In this document: positions 44,949 through 56,864 of the stretch, in pieces
How positions within the stretch are numbered: the stretch's first letter is position 1
Layout: the number at the start of each line of letters is the position of its first letter
Assembly (NCBI GenBank): GCA_015680685.1
Contig: MNCI01006577.1
Location: forward strand, 215,315 to 274,772
Origin: Gnetum montanum
Taxonomy: Eukaryota > Streptophyta > Gnetopsida > Gnetales > Gnetaceae
Reading direction: 5' to 3'
Length of the DNA: 59,458 nt
Made by a program: the position numbers and the translations under genes
The notes under the pieces: model-generated
The model's database searches: none
What the model was told of the DNA's origin: nothing
Seen by the model: only the letters and a program-made list of their open reading frames with translations

Positions 44949-45596
44949 TACAAAGACCCTACACACTATGTCATTTTTAATAATGTTATGGATGCTTAGC
45001 AAAGTTTCAAAACATTGTATATGTTAACAAGCATTACCAATAGGAGTTGTAAGATCAAAGAACAAATTAACATTTTGTAGGGGCTTTGAAATATCGTGAT
45101 AATTTGTGAACTTAAAGGGTTTGCTCACCAAGGGAGCTAGCAGTTGATTAGTTGCCATCCTATTTCAAATTCTTTTAGGAACAGAATTTGGAAAACGCGA
45201 AGCTCATTTTCTTAGAGGAAAATGATGGGTAGCTAGACGATCAAGGGTAAGGGAAAATGATTTTTTTGGGACAATCTATGGGAAGACTCACTCATAAAAT
45301 GAAAGATTATGAAATATAAATGTTAGAAAACTATAAAATTAAATAAAATAAAAAAATATTTAAATACTATATATATATATATAGAAAAATTAAAATTGAT
45401 ATATAAATCTGGAATAAAATAGAAAATGCATCATTTTAGAAAAGTAAATTTAAAGTAGAATGCTATAAATCACGTCATCAAAGTTGGGGCTAAGGTAAGG
45501 ATTGTCAAAATAGACACTTGCAAATAGAACTAAAAAAATGAGGGTTTGGAAGACAAATTAAATTGATAATTGTAAATAGGATTGAAAACAAAATAG
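44949..45596. other. AT-rich spacer
   Basis: No gene recognised. A TA microsatellite lies at about 45368-45383. This is the first sequence outside element B on the right. Confidence 0.5.
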
Positions 45597-46270
45597 GCCC
45601 TCCTTCTAGCACCAAAAGGTGTTGATGCATAAGTTTTGGACATAGCAATACCCACAAAACACGTTTAAAAAGACTATTGCCTGGAAGGGCAATGTTGTGT
45701 TTCGTAAAATATGATGTTTAATAATGCACATAAAGTAAATACATTTAACAGGTAAATAATAGTTCAAAATAACTTTGGCCAAGAAACAACTATTCACTTT
45801 AAAATTTTAACAAAGAGATTTGTGCATTAATAAAGTATGAAATGAAAAGCATGAAATAACTGATAAATGAAGATTAACCAAAGTTTTTAAAAAACATAGG
45901 CTCTGTGTTTAAACTACATAAGAGAGACCAAACTTGAGTAATAGAAATTTAAAATAACAAGATAAAACAAAGAATTAGCTCAGAAATGAGTACAAATAGA
46001 ATAATTTTTGGTGCAGCCTTGTCTGCCCCTACCTGCAATAGCACACCTCCTCAAGTCTGCACCTTTGGCTCCAGGATCTATCCACAGTTGCTCTCCAAAT
46101 TCTTTTCCAAAATGCCTCAAAGATTGGGTTTGCTACAAAATTTCAGAAAGGGTTCTTTGGGTTTCCCTTCTCTGTCTCCGCCTCCACTTCTGACTCTTCC
46201 CCTTTCCACTGATCCTGCATACAAAATCGGAAAAGTGAAAGCCAAACTGCAGAGAATGACAAAATAGAAA
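45597..46270. mobile_element. Single arm related to the inverted-repeat element, next to a PBS-like motif
   Basis: From 45621 the sequence TGTTGATGCATAAGTTTTGG and about 300 bp beyond match both arms of the element at 48218-49391. I see no matching opposite arm. Just to its left, 45597-45615 reads GGCCCTCCTTCTAGCACCA, an exact reverse complement of the Tat-type PBS of element A. It could be an LTR end beside its PBS or an insertion into a PBS. Confidence 0.45.
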
Positions 46271-47892
46271 ATATTAAACGTTTTTTGTTATCACGAACTG
46301 GATGTAACTATCCTTAAGGTACTTATTAGATACTTCATTAATGAAACTACTACTATGAATGGAATAATGCAGCAAAACAACAATTAAAATATTAGGACTA
46401 CCAAAACAAATGACTATTATCAAGCGGCGTTATTGAGGAGCAATGAAAACAAAGAAAAAATAACAAAACAAAGGTCCACGCAGTACCAACGCAGGTCTTG
46501 GAATGGACCAAACAGAACCACATCAAGCTGCGCTCTACCACCAACTGCCGTCACCTGCAGCAACACCACCAGTAGCTCGATGTGCACCGAGCACCACCTT
46601 TCCTATTCTAACTGTCTGCACTCTTTGTGGCAGTGATCTTTGCGTCAGTGTTGCCACCCCTCATCCTGCCAGAGCGCAGCAACAAACCTTGAGCACCTTG
46701 AGCACCGTCGCCCGCCATTGCACTGTTGCAGGCCCCGTAATAGCAAATGTCCGCCGCCATGCTCCGTTGATGCTCGATCTGCTAGAACTTGCAGGACAGA
46801 AAATGAAAAACGAAAACGCATGCCTTCTTCCCCCTCAAAGCATGAATCAAATAATTCCTCTCATTCGTCCATGGACCTATGGCCTGGACTTGTAGGCCAG
46901 TCGTCTTAGTCAGTGAGAGTGAGTGCCAGCACCCTCGAAACGGGGTTTCTGCCTCCCCACCCTCTACTGTTGTCGATCTTTAAAATTGCAGCTGATAATT
47001 GTTGTTCATTCTGGCACCCGGCTGGCCCTCAGTCTTTTCATTCCACCTGGTCCATTGATGACCACCTACTTCTCCATTGATGACCACCTACTCCATTGAC
47101 AAAGCAACAAAAATGACAAAATTGGTTCTCCACCGCTGGCGCGTCCAAGGTGAGCAAGTGAGGCACAGGGCCAAGTGTGCAAGCTTTCATTTGAATTTAA
47201 TTTTTGGGTGCAACCTCTGGTTTAAACTTCGCTTATGAGGCAGTCGATGTTGATTTAGAATATTGATTTCGTAGATGGCCTGGTCTTGTGTGCCGACGTT
47301 TCTTTTAAAGAGAGATGTTAAGTCTTGTCGTCATGTCATGCGGGTGGTGGAAGCAAAACAGATGTTGCAAAACCAATCTTCAATTTGTATGTTACGGTTT
47401 TGCTGCACTAAATGGGCGTTGGAATTCAGCAATCTTCAACAGCAGTAAAATGTTCAACAGTATCATCATGACCCCCAAAAAAACAAGTGTCTATTGCTTC
47501 CAATTGTGAGTTTAATCTGGACAACTTTGACAGTGTTGAGTACTGCGTAAATAATTTGCATGGGGTTAAGGCCATTAGGATTTTTTTTATTGGATTAAAA
47601 CCTTGGTCATGGCTCCATGCTGGCATGGGTGGGTTGTCATCAACATACCCAAAATTCGCAATTCATTTGAGAACTTGGAGACCCGAGACGATATAAGAGT
47701 GCAGATATTTTATACTCTCTGGTTCTTAAATATCACATATATACCAAACATGTATGTCTCTAGTTTATGTGGCTTATTTCATGGGGTACAATTACCTTGC
47801 TCAATATCAGATATCGAAACAGTTGCGTGAAATGTTGGGTAGTTGGACTTAGATTTGTTAAAGTTGAATTTTTTTGCGTAAACCTTTGGGTT
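46271..47892. other. No gene recognised
   Basis: 46430-46920 is less AT-rich and has overlapping open frames without known motifs. 46920-47890 shows nothing I recognise. It may be the 3' flank of the kinase pseudogene. Confidence 0.45.
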
Positions 47893-48108
47893 TTTTCAAC
47901 ATTCTGGTTGAAAATCAAATGCAGGTTGTGTTGGAATTGGCAGCATGACTGAGGCACTTGAAAGCATTAGTAGGATGGTTGACATTGGAGGTCTCAAAGA
48001 TGGAACTTGTGTACATAAAAGTGCAATGTGAATGCACCTTATGACCTCTTCCCTACTGCTTGTTGCCTTTACAACATCATCAACCATCATTGAAATCTTC
48101 CCTTCTTG
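47893..48108 (-). pseudogene. CRK exon: kinase C-terminus
   Basis: REEVIRCIHIALLCTQVPSL, then RPPMSTILLMLSSASVMLPI and PTQPAFDFQPEC, the usual CRK ending. The frame is open to its stop. Confidence 0.85.
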
Positions 48109-48217
48109 GTATTAGGTTAAAGCTATGCCAATTAAAAATGTGAATGATATTCCTCTTGATTTTTATCACTTGAAAATAGATGAAGGAAAGAAATAACCAT
48201 AATTTAAACAACATACT

Positions 48218-49391
48218 TGTTGGCGGATGAAATTTTGGTCACACAGCAACACTCATAGAAATTCGTTTAAAGAAACTATTGTCTAGGATGTCTCTTGTAT
48301 GGGTATGAAAACCCAAGAATAATTTCAGCTAGTAAGGGTGACATGGTGTTTTAACAAATGTAAATCATGACATTTAATGATGTAGGTAAATTAAATAACT
48401 TAAGAAAGGAAATTTAAATAAATATAATAGTCCAAAATAATAACTTGACGAAGAAATTTAAATGAAATAACTATTTGTAAAATCAGTTTGGGAATGAGCA
48501 CACAAGATGATCAATAACTTAAAGAGAAAATGACATGAACTTTTAATACAAACAAAGGGGTTTATAATAAAAAGTGTTTCTTTTGCTAAAAATGATGAAC
48601 ACACAATAGAGATCAAAACTCGTAGTTGCTTGAAAAATAATACAAAGGATTACAACAAAGACTTAGATCAATACAAAGCCCTATATCTTGTCTGCAACCT
48701 TGATGGCCTCTTGGATTTTCGACCAATAGAGAAGGGAAACCCCAAGAACCCTTTCTTAAATTACATTATTGAACCAGCCTTGGAGATGCTTTTAGAAGGA
48801 GTTTGGTGAGGAGCTGTGAATGGATTTGAGAGCTAGGAGCTACAAACCATTTGGAAAAGGTGTGGCTTTTGGAAGCATGGGCAAACAAGCTTGTACAAGA
48901 GGCTATCCATCTTGCCAACTAGATGTGAAGCTCTATATTGAGCTATGTCTTTTGTTTCAACCTTTTCTTTATTTGTTATTCCAAGAGCTATGGGATCTTG
49001 TCTTTGTTGGGTGTTGTTTCATATGCAGTCAAGAAATACCATTTTAAATTCAAAGCCTCTATTTGTATTTTAAGTCTATATTAATTTCTCTCTTACTTTA
49101 AACTTTCATTTTCTGAAATGCACAATCATTTTATTTAAATTTCCTTATGTAAATTTCTTAGTTAAGTTACCAATTTAGACAACTATTTCATTTAAAATTT
49201 CTTAGTCAAAGTTATTTAAAATTATCAGCACCATTGAATATAATAATTTCTATATGTTAAAACACCATGTTGCTCTTATCAATTGAGACTATTCTCATGT
49301 ATCCATACCCATATGAGAAGCACCCTAGGCAATAGTCTCTTAAAATGGGTTTCAATGGTGTTGCTATGTGACCAAAATTTATGCATCAACA
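48218..49391. mobile_element. Inverted-repeat (fold-back) element in CRK intron
   Basis: The ends begin TGTTGGCGGATGAAATTTTG on the left and, reversed, TGTTGATGCATAAATTTTGG on the right. The two arms align loosely for about 400 bp each (for example GTCACAYAGCAACACY, then GAYTATTGYCTAGG). Total 1174 bp. No transposase is visible and no target duplication is clear. It is a non-autonomous DNA element or two opposed LTR-like copies. Confidence 0.65.
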
Positions 49392-49639
49392 ACACCTATT
49401 TCAGTGCCAAATTGATTGTTTCTTTTTTCTGTTTACAATTTCTACAACAAGCACACCAAAGTTGTATACATTTGATTTGCTTGATAGTTGACCTTGCATT
49501 GCATACTCTAAAGCCATGTATCCATTGATGAAATAGAAAAATTGTTAAATTAGAAATCAAATGAATGCTGTAATATAGCCATAAATCTACTCAATCCTTT
49601 AAAATCACTTACTAGGTTCTAGCAACTCTGATTTGAATG

Positions 49640-49815
49640 TGACTTTGATCTTCTTAGAAGAGCCTTGCCAACCCAAATCTGTAAGTTTAGCATCAAATTT
49701 TTCATCCGTAAGTTTAGCCTCAAATATTTCATCCATGCTTTGATATCTTGGTGGATGATTCTTATTTTGCTGTCCACCTGTAAATACCTAAGCACTTCAG
49801 CTGTCCCTAAGATAA
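49640..49815 (-). pseudogene. CRK exon: catalytic loop, damaged
   Basis: LGTAEVLRYLQVDSKIRIIH is followed by QDIKA, so HRD is HQD, then a frame break and KFDAKLTDLGWQGSSKK where DFG reads DLG. A short internal duplication (EAKLTDEKFDAKLTD) is visible. Confidence 0.75.
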
Positions 49816-50004
49816 TGTTGTAACGTTTCTCCCGATTCAGAAACGTTGCTTTTTGCGGCTTTGTATTAAACGTTACAATGAACCAGAGAGAAAAGCTAAG
49901 AACCTATTGAATACTGAACTCTCAAATTTCAAAAATAATAATAATGATAATAAATTCTCTGACTTGTTCCAGAACTTTAAACCTAAAAATTATTGAAAGT
50001 TTAC

Positions 50005-50215
50005 CAAAAAAAATCTTGTCCAGGCTGCCATTTGGCAAGAACTCATATAGTAGGATCCTATGAGAGCCTTCAGTGCAGCAACCAAGCAAGATTATGAGGT
50101 TCCGATGCTGAATTTTGGCAAGAAGGTTTATTTCATTCACAAAATCTTGTTTCCCACGAGAGGCTGGCACAAGTAGCCTTTTCGCAGCTACTACTTCTCC
50201 ATTAGGTAGGGTTGC
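50005..50215 (-). pseudogene. CRK exon: kinase N-lobe
   Basis: LPNGEVVAAKRLLVPASRGK, then QDFVNEINLLAKIQHRNLI and LLYEFLPNGSLDKIFFG. The ATP-binding Lys (AAKRL) and helix-C Glu (NEIN) are present. The exon is 211 bp with AG and GT at its borders, a usual CRK exon size. Confidence 0.85.
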
Positions 50216-50336
50216 CTGTGAGTAAATAGTGTCATTAAATTTCATTGTCAGCTAAAAATATTGTTACAGGGTAACTGATACCAGGGGCTAAATATAATTT
50301 CCAGATTGCTAAAATAGAAAATTAAATTTAGATGAC

Positions 50337-50470
50337 CTTGTAAACGACACCAAATCCTCCCTCTCCTAGTTTGAGGTTTTCATCAAAATTATTGGTTGCA
50401 CCCTTCAACGTCTCCCTGTGAAACATGGTAATTTCATCCTCATCTGCCAAATTATCCTGTCTCCTTTATG
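50337..50470 (-). pseudogene. CRK exon: kinase glycine loop
   Basis: DNLADEDEITMFHRETLKGA, then TNNFDENLKLGEGGFGVVYK. GEGGFG is the ATP-binding loop. The exon ends at AAG before GT (50336). Upstream a stop and frame shift separate it from the expected juxtamembrane sequence. Confidence 0.85.
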
Positions 50471-50619
50471 GCCCCTGTTTCAAGGGTTCTTCTACTTTCA
50501 TACGCTAAAAAGCTAATGCACAACAAAAGCAGCAGGTTACAAAACTCAACATCAATTCTATGAACTCGCGGAATAAATTGTTCTTACAAAGAGTATTAAA
50601 TAATTATAGCTATACTTAC

Positions 50620-51130
50620 TTGAATCATCGGGGCTAAGAAATGGTGGTGGAAATTGTGTGGTTTTGGGCGGTAGGGGCGCAGCAACTAAAGGAGAAGGAG
50701 GAGGAGGAAGAATAGTTGCAGTGAAGAAAGGTTGGAACTCGTATATAACAAAACAGCCACCTGTCACGGTTCTCCCTCCTTGTTTGCCCTTTACATTATT
50801 CTGCAACACACGTGAGGCATAGTTGTGACAATTTTCACAATCCTCAGCCGAGATGTCCCTCCAGCACTGCACAAATCCATAGATTGCTGTGTCTTCCGAG
50901 ACATTAGATCCAAAGGCATAATTAGGGTTCGATCGTTGCAGAGCTTTTGTGATGAGATTTTTCAGCAGCTGGTGAACAGGCTTATCAAACACACCGCCAT
51001 CATCTGGAGCGTTGTATGGATTCCACAAATACCAGGTATCATTTGTGTCAAGCATGCCTGTAAAATTGGAGTAGTCAACGCGGAGGAAGCAATTATCGAA
51101 CCAGGCCATTGCAGCACTGCAGAAGTCCAT
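50620..51130 (-). pseudogene. CRK exon: Gnk2 (DUF26) domain
   Basis: WFDNCFLRVDYSNFTGMLDT (end of the first Gnk2 domain) is followed by a complete second domain with GFVQCWRDISAEDCENC, the C-x8-C-x2-C signature, and GGRTVTGGCFVIYEFQPFF. A Pro-rich linker follows. The exon ends before GTAAGT at 50619. Upstream DNA is AT-rich and lacks the first exon half. Confidence 0.85.
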
Positions 51131-54100
51131 AAATTTGTGTCTATCATTACAAATTTCATTAATTTATTTAAAATTTTGCAGAAATTTTTTTAGTTGATAA
51201 ATGTTTTAGTTGAATTTAAAAAAAAAAATTAGTTGAAAACTTTTTTTTGAAAAATTTCTTAGTTGAAATTTTAGGGTACTTATATTTGTCTAATGGATAT
51301 TTTCAAAACTCATAGCATAATCATTTTACTCAAAGATAATAAAACTTCAATTTCTTTCTATTGTATAACCTAGACAAGTGATTTTTTTTAAACAAAGAAA
51401 GTTTAGATTCCATAGTGGTCAGGTCACAACGAAGAACTCATTTCAAGAATTTTGCTGATTCCAATGGAATAACTTTTTAGAATGTATTAAATTCTACCAT
51501 ATATATTCAAAAGGACATATTTTGTGAGTAAATTGGCGATTATTTTTTTCAGACCATATTTTATGCGAAACAACACTACTTTTAGCTGACAAAAAGCTGC
51601 AGTTATATTCCCAATAAACCTCCCAGATTGTACTTGGATTTGAAAAAGTTACCAACCTTATACACATGACAAAATTGTTACAATGTTGAATTGTTTTCGT
51701 GGCAGTGTCCTGATGAGACTCTACTTTGGCCAGGACAGAACCGTTTCATTTACGGTACTCTTTCCATTGAATGACTTTTTCGCCATATATTCTAGCCGTT
51801 CCTCCAGAAGCTTTAGCAATTTTAAAATTTGAAATCAGTTTTGTATAAACGCTACCACTCTTTGAAGGAAAAAAGAAAAGACGACTCTATATAGGCATAC
51901 TTTCCTAATGAAATTGGATTTTAAATAAAAAATTTGTCATATCCAAAGTAAAATTGCTTCCAGGAAAAATTGGAGCAGTCTAAACTCTAAACTCCCTTTC
52001 ATCTTTTTTGATTTTCAATAAAGATACGATTTGATTTTCAATAAAGATACGATGCAGCGTTCATCTTTCAAACATTGGGAGGGGTTTACATTGCAACTAA
52101 CTTCACCGATATTCTTTCTTCTTCCAATGTTTGTGTCTTTGCAAGAATTTCTCCGTCAACAGCAACTGTAAATAGTAGAAACTGCGTGTCGGATTCCATA
52201 ATAATCAATATGATAGTGTTTAAGAAGAAGATGATGACAGGAGGCACAAAAATTTTGCAGTGAACAGCAACTGCAAATCGTAGAAAACGCCGGTGTAGAT
52301 TCCACAATAATAAATATCGATAAAAATGAAGATGACACAGGATTTTGGAGTTGTATCCCAAGTCTGTTTTTTTCCGAGAATAGGATGAAAAGCTTGGGCG
52401 AGGAGAAAATTCAGTTAAATTCAAAAACATGGAAGAGATGTGGCATTAGTTTGAATAATTATTAAGATGGAATTTGCAAAAATGGAGAAACGACGAAAAA
52501 AACAAGAGCACCAGTAGAAAGAGAGAAATTTTTCCTAGCATTGTCTCCTTCATCATGCCATTGCTTCGCCAGTCCATTTTCTCAGCTCTGAGGCACATTT
52601 TTTCGGCAGCCTACCATTAAACCTGTAACTTTCTTCGGCAGCAGCACGTCCAGGTAAATGGTTTTCTTGCTTTCATGGTGAAACAGAATTTTTCTTAACA
52701 ACATTCAATTTGAATTTTAAACAGCGTATGAATTTGCGGTGAAACAGAATATTTTGAGCAATATGAATATGTTTTTAAACAGCGTACAGGTTCATTTCAT
52801 TGTAGCCAAAATTGTTATTGTATTTTTATGACATTCTAGCCGCTCAAGTTTTTGCAACCTCACCCTGTCTAACTGAGGTAGAAATCATCCTCCTTCCGAT
52901 TCCATGGCTACCAACTAAACTATGGTTGATCCAGCTCCACAAACGCAGTTCTGGGATTGAAGTTTTGTTTTAATTGGTGTGTTTGCTGTGTTTTATATCT
53001 TTGTCGCATCAGCAGAGACACGTCGAAGTTTTAATGTGTTTCAGTGTGACTCATTGCAACTCGCACGATGTGGCCATGTTCAAGACAACAAGATAGTGAG
53101 AGCCTATGTGACTCGCACTATTTTTGGATAGTTTTGGGAATTTGAAAAAAGCGACCATATTACAACCTGCAGTTTCGTAGGACTGTTTTATTCTATGTTT
53201 GGGTTTATGATTGTGAGTGACCTACGGCTCTAATCTGACAGCATTGTTTTCACATCTTGTGAGGTTGTGACTGCCATTGAACTGCTACCTGCAGTCTACT
53301 AGCACTGTTTAAATCTATTTTTTCAGTTTTTGATTGCGAGTGACTACTAGCACTGTTTAAATCTATTTTTTCAGTTTTTGATTGCAAGTGACTTGTGACT
53401 CATATGTAGCATTGTTTTCATGTCTTGTTAACTTGTGGCTGTGAGTGAACTACTAGCATTATTTTATTTTGTTTTTTTATTTCTAATTGCAAGTGACTTG
53501 CAGCATTGCACCATTTTCATATCTTATGAACGTGTGACTATGAGTGATATACTACCCGCAGTTTAGTAGTACTATTTTTTTCCTTTTCAATTTTACATTG
53601 CAAGAAAACTGTGAAGTTTTTCATGAAAAATGTTTTTCTACTGTCTTAGTCTAAAAAGTTACATAAATTCCCAATTGAACTAGAAAAGACATACATAATT
53701 GTTTTGTTGCTTAAAGACATGGATTACAATGTATATAGGCAGGAAACATACTCTCAAGAAGACAATTAATTAATCAAACTCTTACACTCTCTTACAATAC
53801 AAGCTTGATCATCAATTGATGATCATTCATTCATATTTCTCACAAACTTTGAGAAAATTTTTTTGTCTCCTTTAACATTAGACATATTTGGTGAAGCTAC
53901 TTTGGCCTTTTACACTTTTTCTAATTATCATTTGAACTATGAATGGATTCATGATTCTTGTGAATGAACATCGTACAAGTTCATATAACTTTTTTTGAAT
54001 TGAGTGCTAAGATTATAGGCTTCTAAGCTTTCTTTGATCATTTGTAATGAGCTTTTTTTCTAAAACCATTGCATATGTTATTGTAAGTCAATTGCAACAA

Positions 54101-54609
54101 TACTATGACTTGAAATCAATACTTTTAGAATGATGAGATCATGTGCCTTTATTAGGTGGAGAAGGGTCCTTTTTGCATTTAGTTATAGGCATTGAAAAAA
54201 TTATATTTTGGTATATCTAAGGTTATCTTCTTATTTAGTATTTTATAGTTAATAACTCATATATATCAATGGTAAGATGACTATTATTTTAATATTTTTT
54301 ATCACTGATAGTGGTTTGATGCAATATTAATATGTCTATATGCATGACATGTAAATGTTTAGATGTGCTACAATATATTAGCAATTTATTTAATGTGTGC
54401 TAATAATATTAATTTTAATGTAGCATAGCTATAGTTGGCTATTTGTCTATGGAAATTTGACTTCATAGCAATTGCTATTGTCAATGTTCTATACAATCAT
54501 AAATTTGGTAAAAGCTAAAGGAATAGTAACAGGGATCTTCCATGTAAGCACTTGTATTTATTGAATTGTAGTTATTTTAAAAATATTGTAATACACTTGT
54601 CAACAAATT
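51131..54609. other. Long non-coding stretch with small duplications
   Basis: AT-rich DNA without a recognisable gene. It includes a duplicated block of about 100 bp at 52155-52345 (CAGCAACTGYAAATMGTAGA twice) and a 48-bp tandem pair at 53297-53392. Confidence 0.55.
53297..53392 (+). repeat. 48-bp tandem pair
   Basis: Two adjacent copies starting TACTAGCACTGTTTAAATCT, with one difference (GCGAG or GCAAG near the end). Looser copies extend over about 53220-53570. Confidence 0.85.
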
Positions 54610-56864
54610 TTGTTTATGTTATGTTATTCTAAATGTCATTTAATTTTCAAAATTGTAGCTATTGCCTTAGTTTGTGAACATAATGTTGAAAGTATTTTGA
54701 AGTTGCCACAAATGTCTATCCCTTATGAGAAATTAAAGAAAATTGAAATTTATAATTGGATGATAGTGGAAGGTTGCAACGATAAAAATGTTGTTTACAA
54801 TTTTTATGAATGGTTCATTGATGATGTCTAAGTTGGGGTAAATACTTTGCAATGCACTATACAAGGTCAAAATTTCACCTTCAACACAAATGATATTGTA
54901 GATATCATACAAGTTTCATGTAGCAATAAGCCAACTATCAAGAAATGAAGATGGAAGGCAAGTGAAAATCACTTAATTTAGTATGCCCAAAAATTTGATA
55001 AAAAAATATAGTAATTCAAATTGCAATCTAGAGTTATTGTTGCTCTCCAAATTTATGCAATGGGCTTTATTTTTAGTAAAAGCAATCAAGGCTAAGATTT
55101 CTAATAATGTAATTTTATTCATGTGGGCATTGGAGAACAATGAAGGTCTTTCTTTTGATATCTCAGTGATCATACTGTCTAAGATGAGGAAGCGTGGCAG
55201 GGCATGGCAGCTTCATGATACTAAAGAGTCTATTGGTTTTCCAATTATTATGAGCAAATTATTATAGGAACATAATATACAAGTTACCCCAACACAACTT
55301 TAGGATATAGTAAAGTTGGATCTTAAAAGCATTTTTAGGAATGCATTGTTATTTGAGAGGCGTGAAAGCTCATCTAATGTAAAAGAAAATGATAAACCTC
55401 CTATGCAAGATGTGTGTTGTCATGACAAATGTTCTTTGAAAGCAATTGAAGACAAGTTAGATATGTGATTGAGACATTACGTCAATATTTCAAAACCAAT
55501 GCAATAGTTTGAAATATTGTGCAGTAGTTAAAATTTGACAAGTCTTAGTTGCTGGAAGAAAACAATGCACTGAAGGAAAAAATAGAGAACTTTGTGGCTA
55601 ATGAAAATAATTTCATGGAAAAGCTTATTGTTCAAAATTAGAAAATGGATGATGCAATTGTAATGTGAAATACTAAAATTAGCATGCTAAGAAATGCATT
55701 AGTGTCCAAAAACATTCACCTTGCTAGAAGCAACATCATAGAAGACCTTAATAATGATATGATGTTGTACACTTTCTATATTTCTTTAAATCTTTATTAT
55801 TTTTAAAAGCTTCTCTATGAATGTTCTTAATGTAAATGTGTGTAAACAGATTTGCATGATATGAGACTACCTAAAGCAGCTAGAAGATTATTTGTTTCTA
55901 TTGAACACAACAAAGAACAAATAATCCATGAGAAGAAGAATCTGCAGAAACAAGCAGGTAACTAAAATTGATATCATTCTTGCATATGTTATGTTTATAA
56001 ATTTAAATTTTCAATTTTTTGCTCACCCTATTATCTTATTATCCAATGTTTCCATTTTGGAGTTGATGCCAATGTTGATTTGAAAACAACAATTGATGAT
56101 TGTGCAACAATTGATAAAGTAATGTAGTTGCTTATCTTTGGTATGGTTGACAATAAAAAGCTTGTGAGGACATCATTTGTCCCATATGTTACCATAGGAT
56201 TCTCTTTTAAGAGTTTATATAAAGATGGGTGGAAATAATGATTAGACAATGATATCATAGATGTCTACATCATGCATTGGAAGCAACTTTAGAAGTCACT
56301 CTATGGTTGTTATGAATTTTAGAATGCAAAATATTTCATCTTCAATAATATGTTTAAATCTTATGTGAAGTCCTTCGAGATCAAGATGCAAATGTCTTAA
56401 AAGAACCAATTAAGACATAGATCAAAGAAAGATAGTAAAAGGCATATTCTAAATGTTAAAAGTGGCATGTTGGTTGAAGAAGAAGTTGATGATTTTGTTG
56501 TAGAAATAGATTTTATTAAGAAATTAAAGATAAAACATGTTGGGATGAGTTCTTGCAATATGGACATAGATTCTCTTGTATTTTTTTAAACATTGGAGGA
56601 TTCTTATTGTTGTTGACATACTGACAAATAAAATTTTGGTGTATGATTCAATGTCTTCTTCACAATGTCTTGTAGCAGTTAAAAAATTGATGTTGAATTT
56701 TATTGACTATTTATTTGATGGTGAGTCTATTTGCTGTGAAGGTATAATGGAATTAAAGGGAAAGAGGAAAAAGGTAGGTACAAAATGGAATGTAATTATA
56801 GTTGAAGTGCTCTTGTTACTATTTATAGTAAACAAAATGACCATGGGGAGGCACTTACTATATA
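54610..56864 (+). pseudogene. Transposon-type ORF with Ulp1-like protease domain
   Basis: The N-terminal part reads FYEWFIDDV and NFTFNTNDIVDIIQVS, resembling the front domain of plant transposon proteins. A Lys/Glu/Asn-rich, coiled-coil-like middle follows (55480-55950). The C-terminal part (56230-56860) has LDNDIIDVYI, then YFIFNNMF, then KHWRILIVVDILTNKILVYD with the catalytic His. It ends VIIVEVLLLLFIVNKMTMG where a Ulp1 protease has NxxDCGVxxLLFIxKM, so the catalytic Cys region is lost. This is the C48 (SUMO protease-like) fold, often carried by MULE-type plant transposons. Many stops and frame shifts occur, and it is cut by the LTR of element D. Confidence 0.65.

Larger units (their letters stand above)
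47893..51130 (-). pseudogene. Cysteine-rich receptor-like kinase (CRK) pseudogene
   Basis: Host gene of the plant CRK family: secreted Gnk2 (DUF26) domains, one membrane segment and a cytoplasmic Ser/Thr kinase. Exons in order: Gnk2 (51130-50620), Gly-loop (about 50470-50337), N-lobe (50215-50005), catalytic loop (about 49815-49640), C-terminal (48108-47893). Splice sites of the first three are intact. The signal peptide, first Gnk2 domain and membrane segment are not found, the catalytic-loop exon is damaged, and an exon for the middle of the C-lobe is missing. An inverted-repeat element sits in the last intron. It is a decayed gene; CRKs act in stress and immune signalling. Confidence 0.85.

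Noticed and set aside
46503-46895. 130-codon plus-strand open frame
   Set aside because: It is proline- and alanine-rich without known motif; overlapping frames are equally open, so it reflects base composition.
50825-51193. 122-codon plus-strand frame
   Set aside because: It is the reverse of the CRK Gnk2 exon, which is clear on the minus strand.
52086-52430. 114-codon minus-strand frame with hydrophobic stretch
   Set aside because: It is built on a duplicated approximately 100-bp block; both copies give unrelated frames and no motif is seen.
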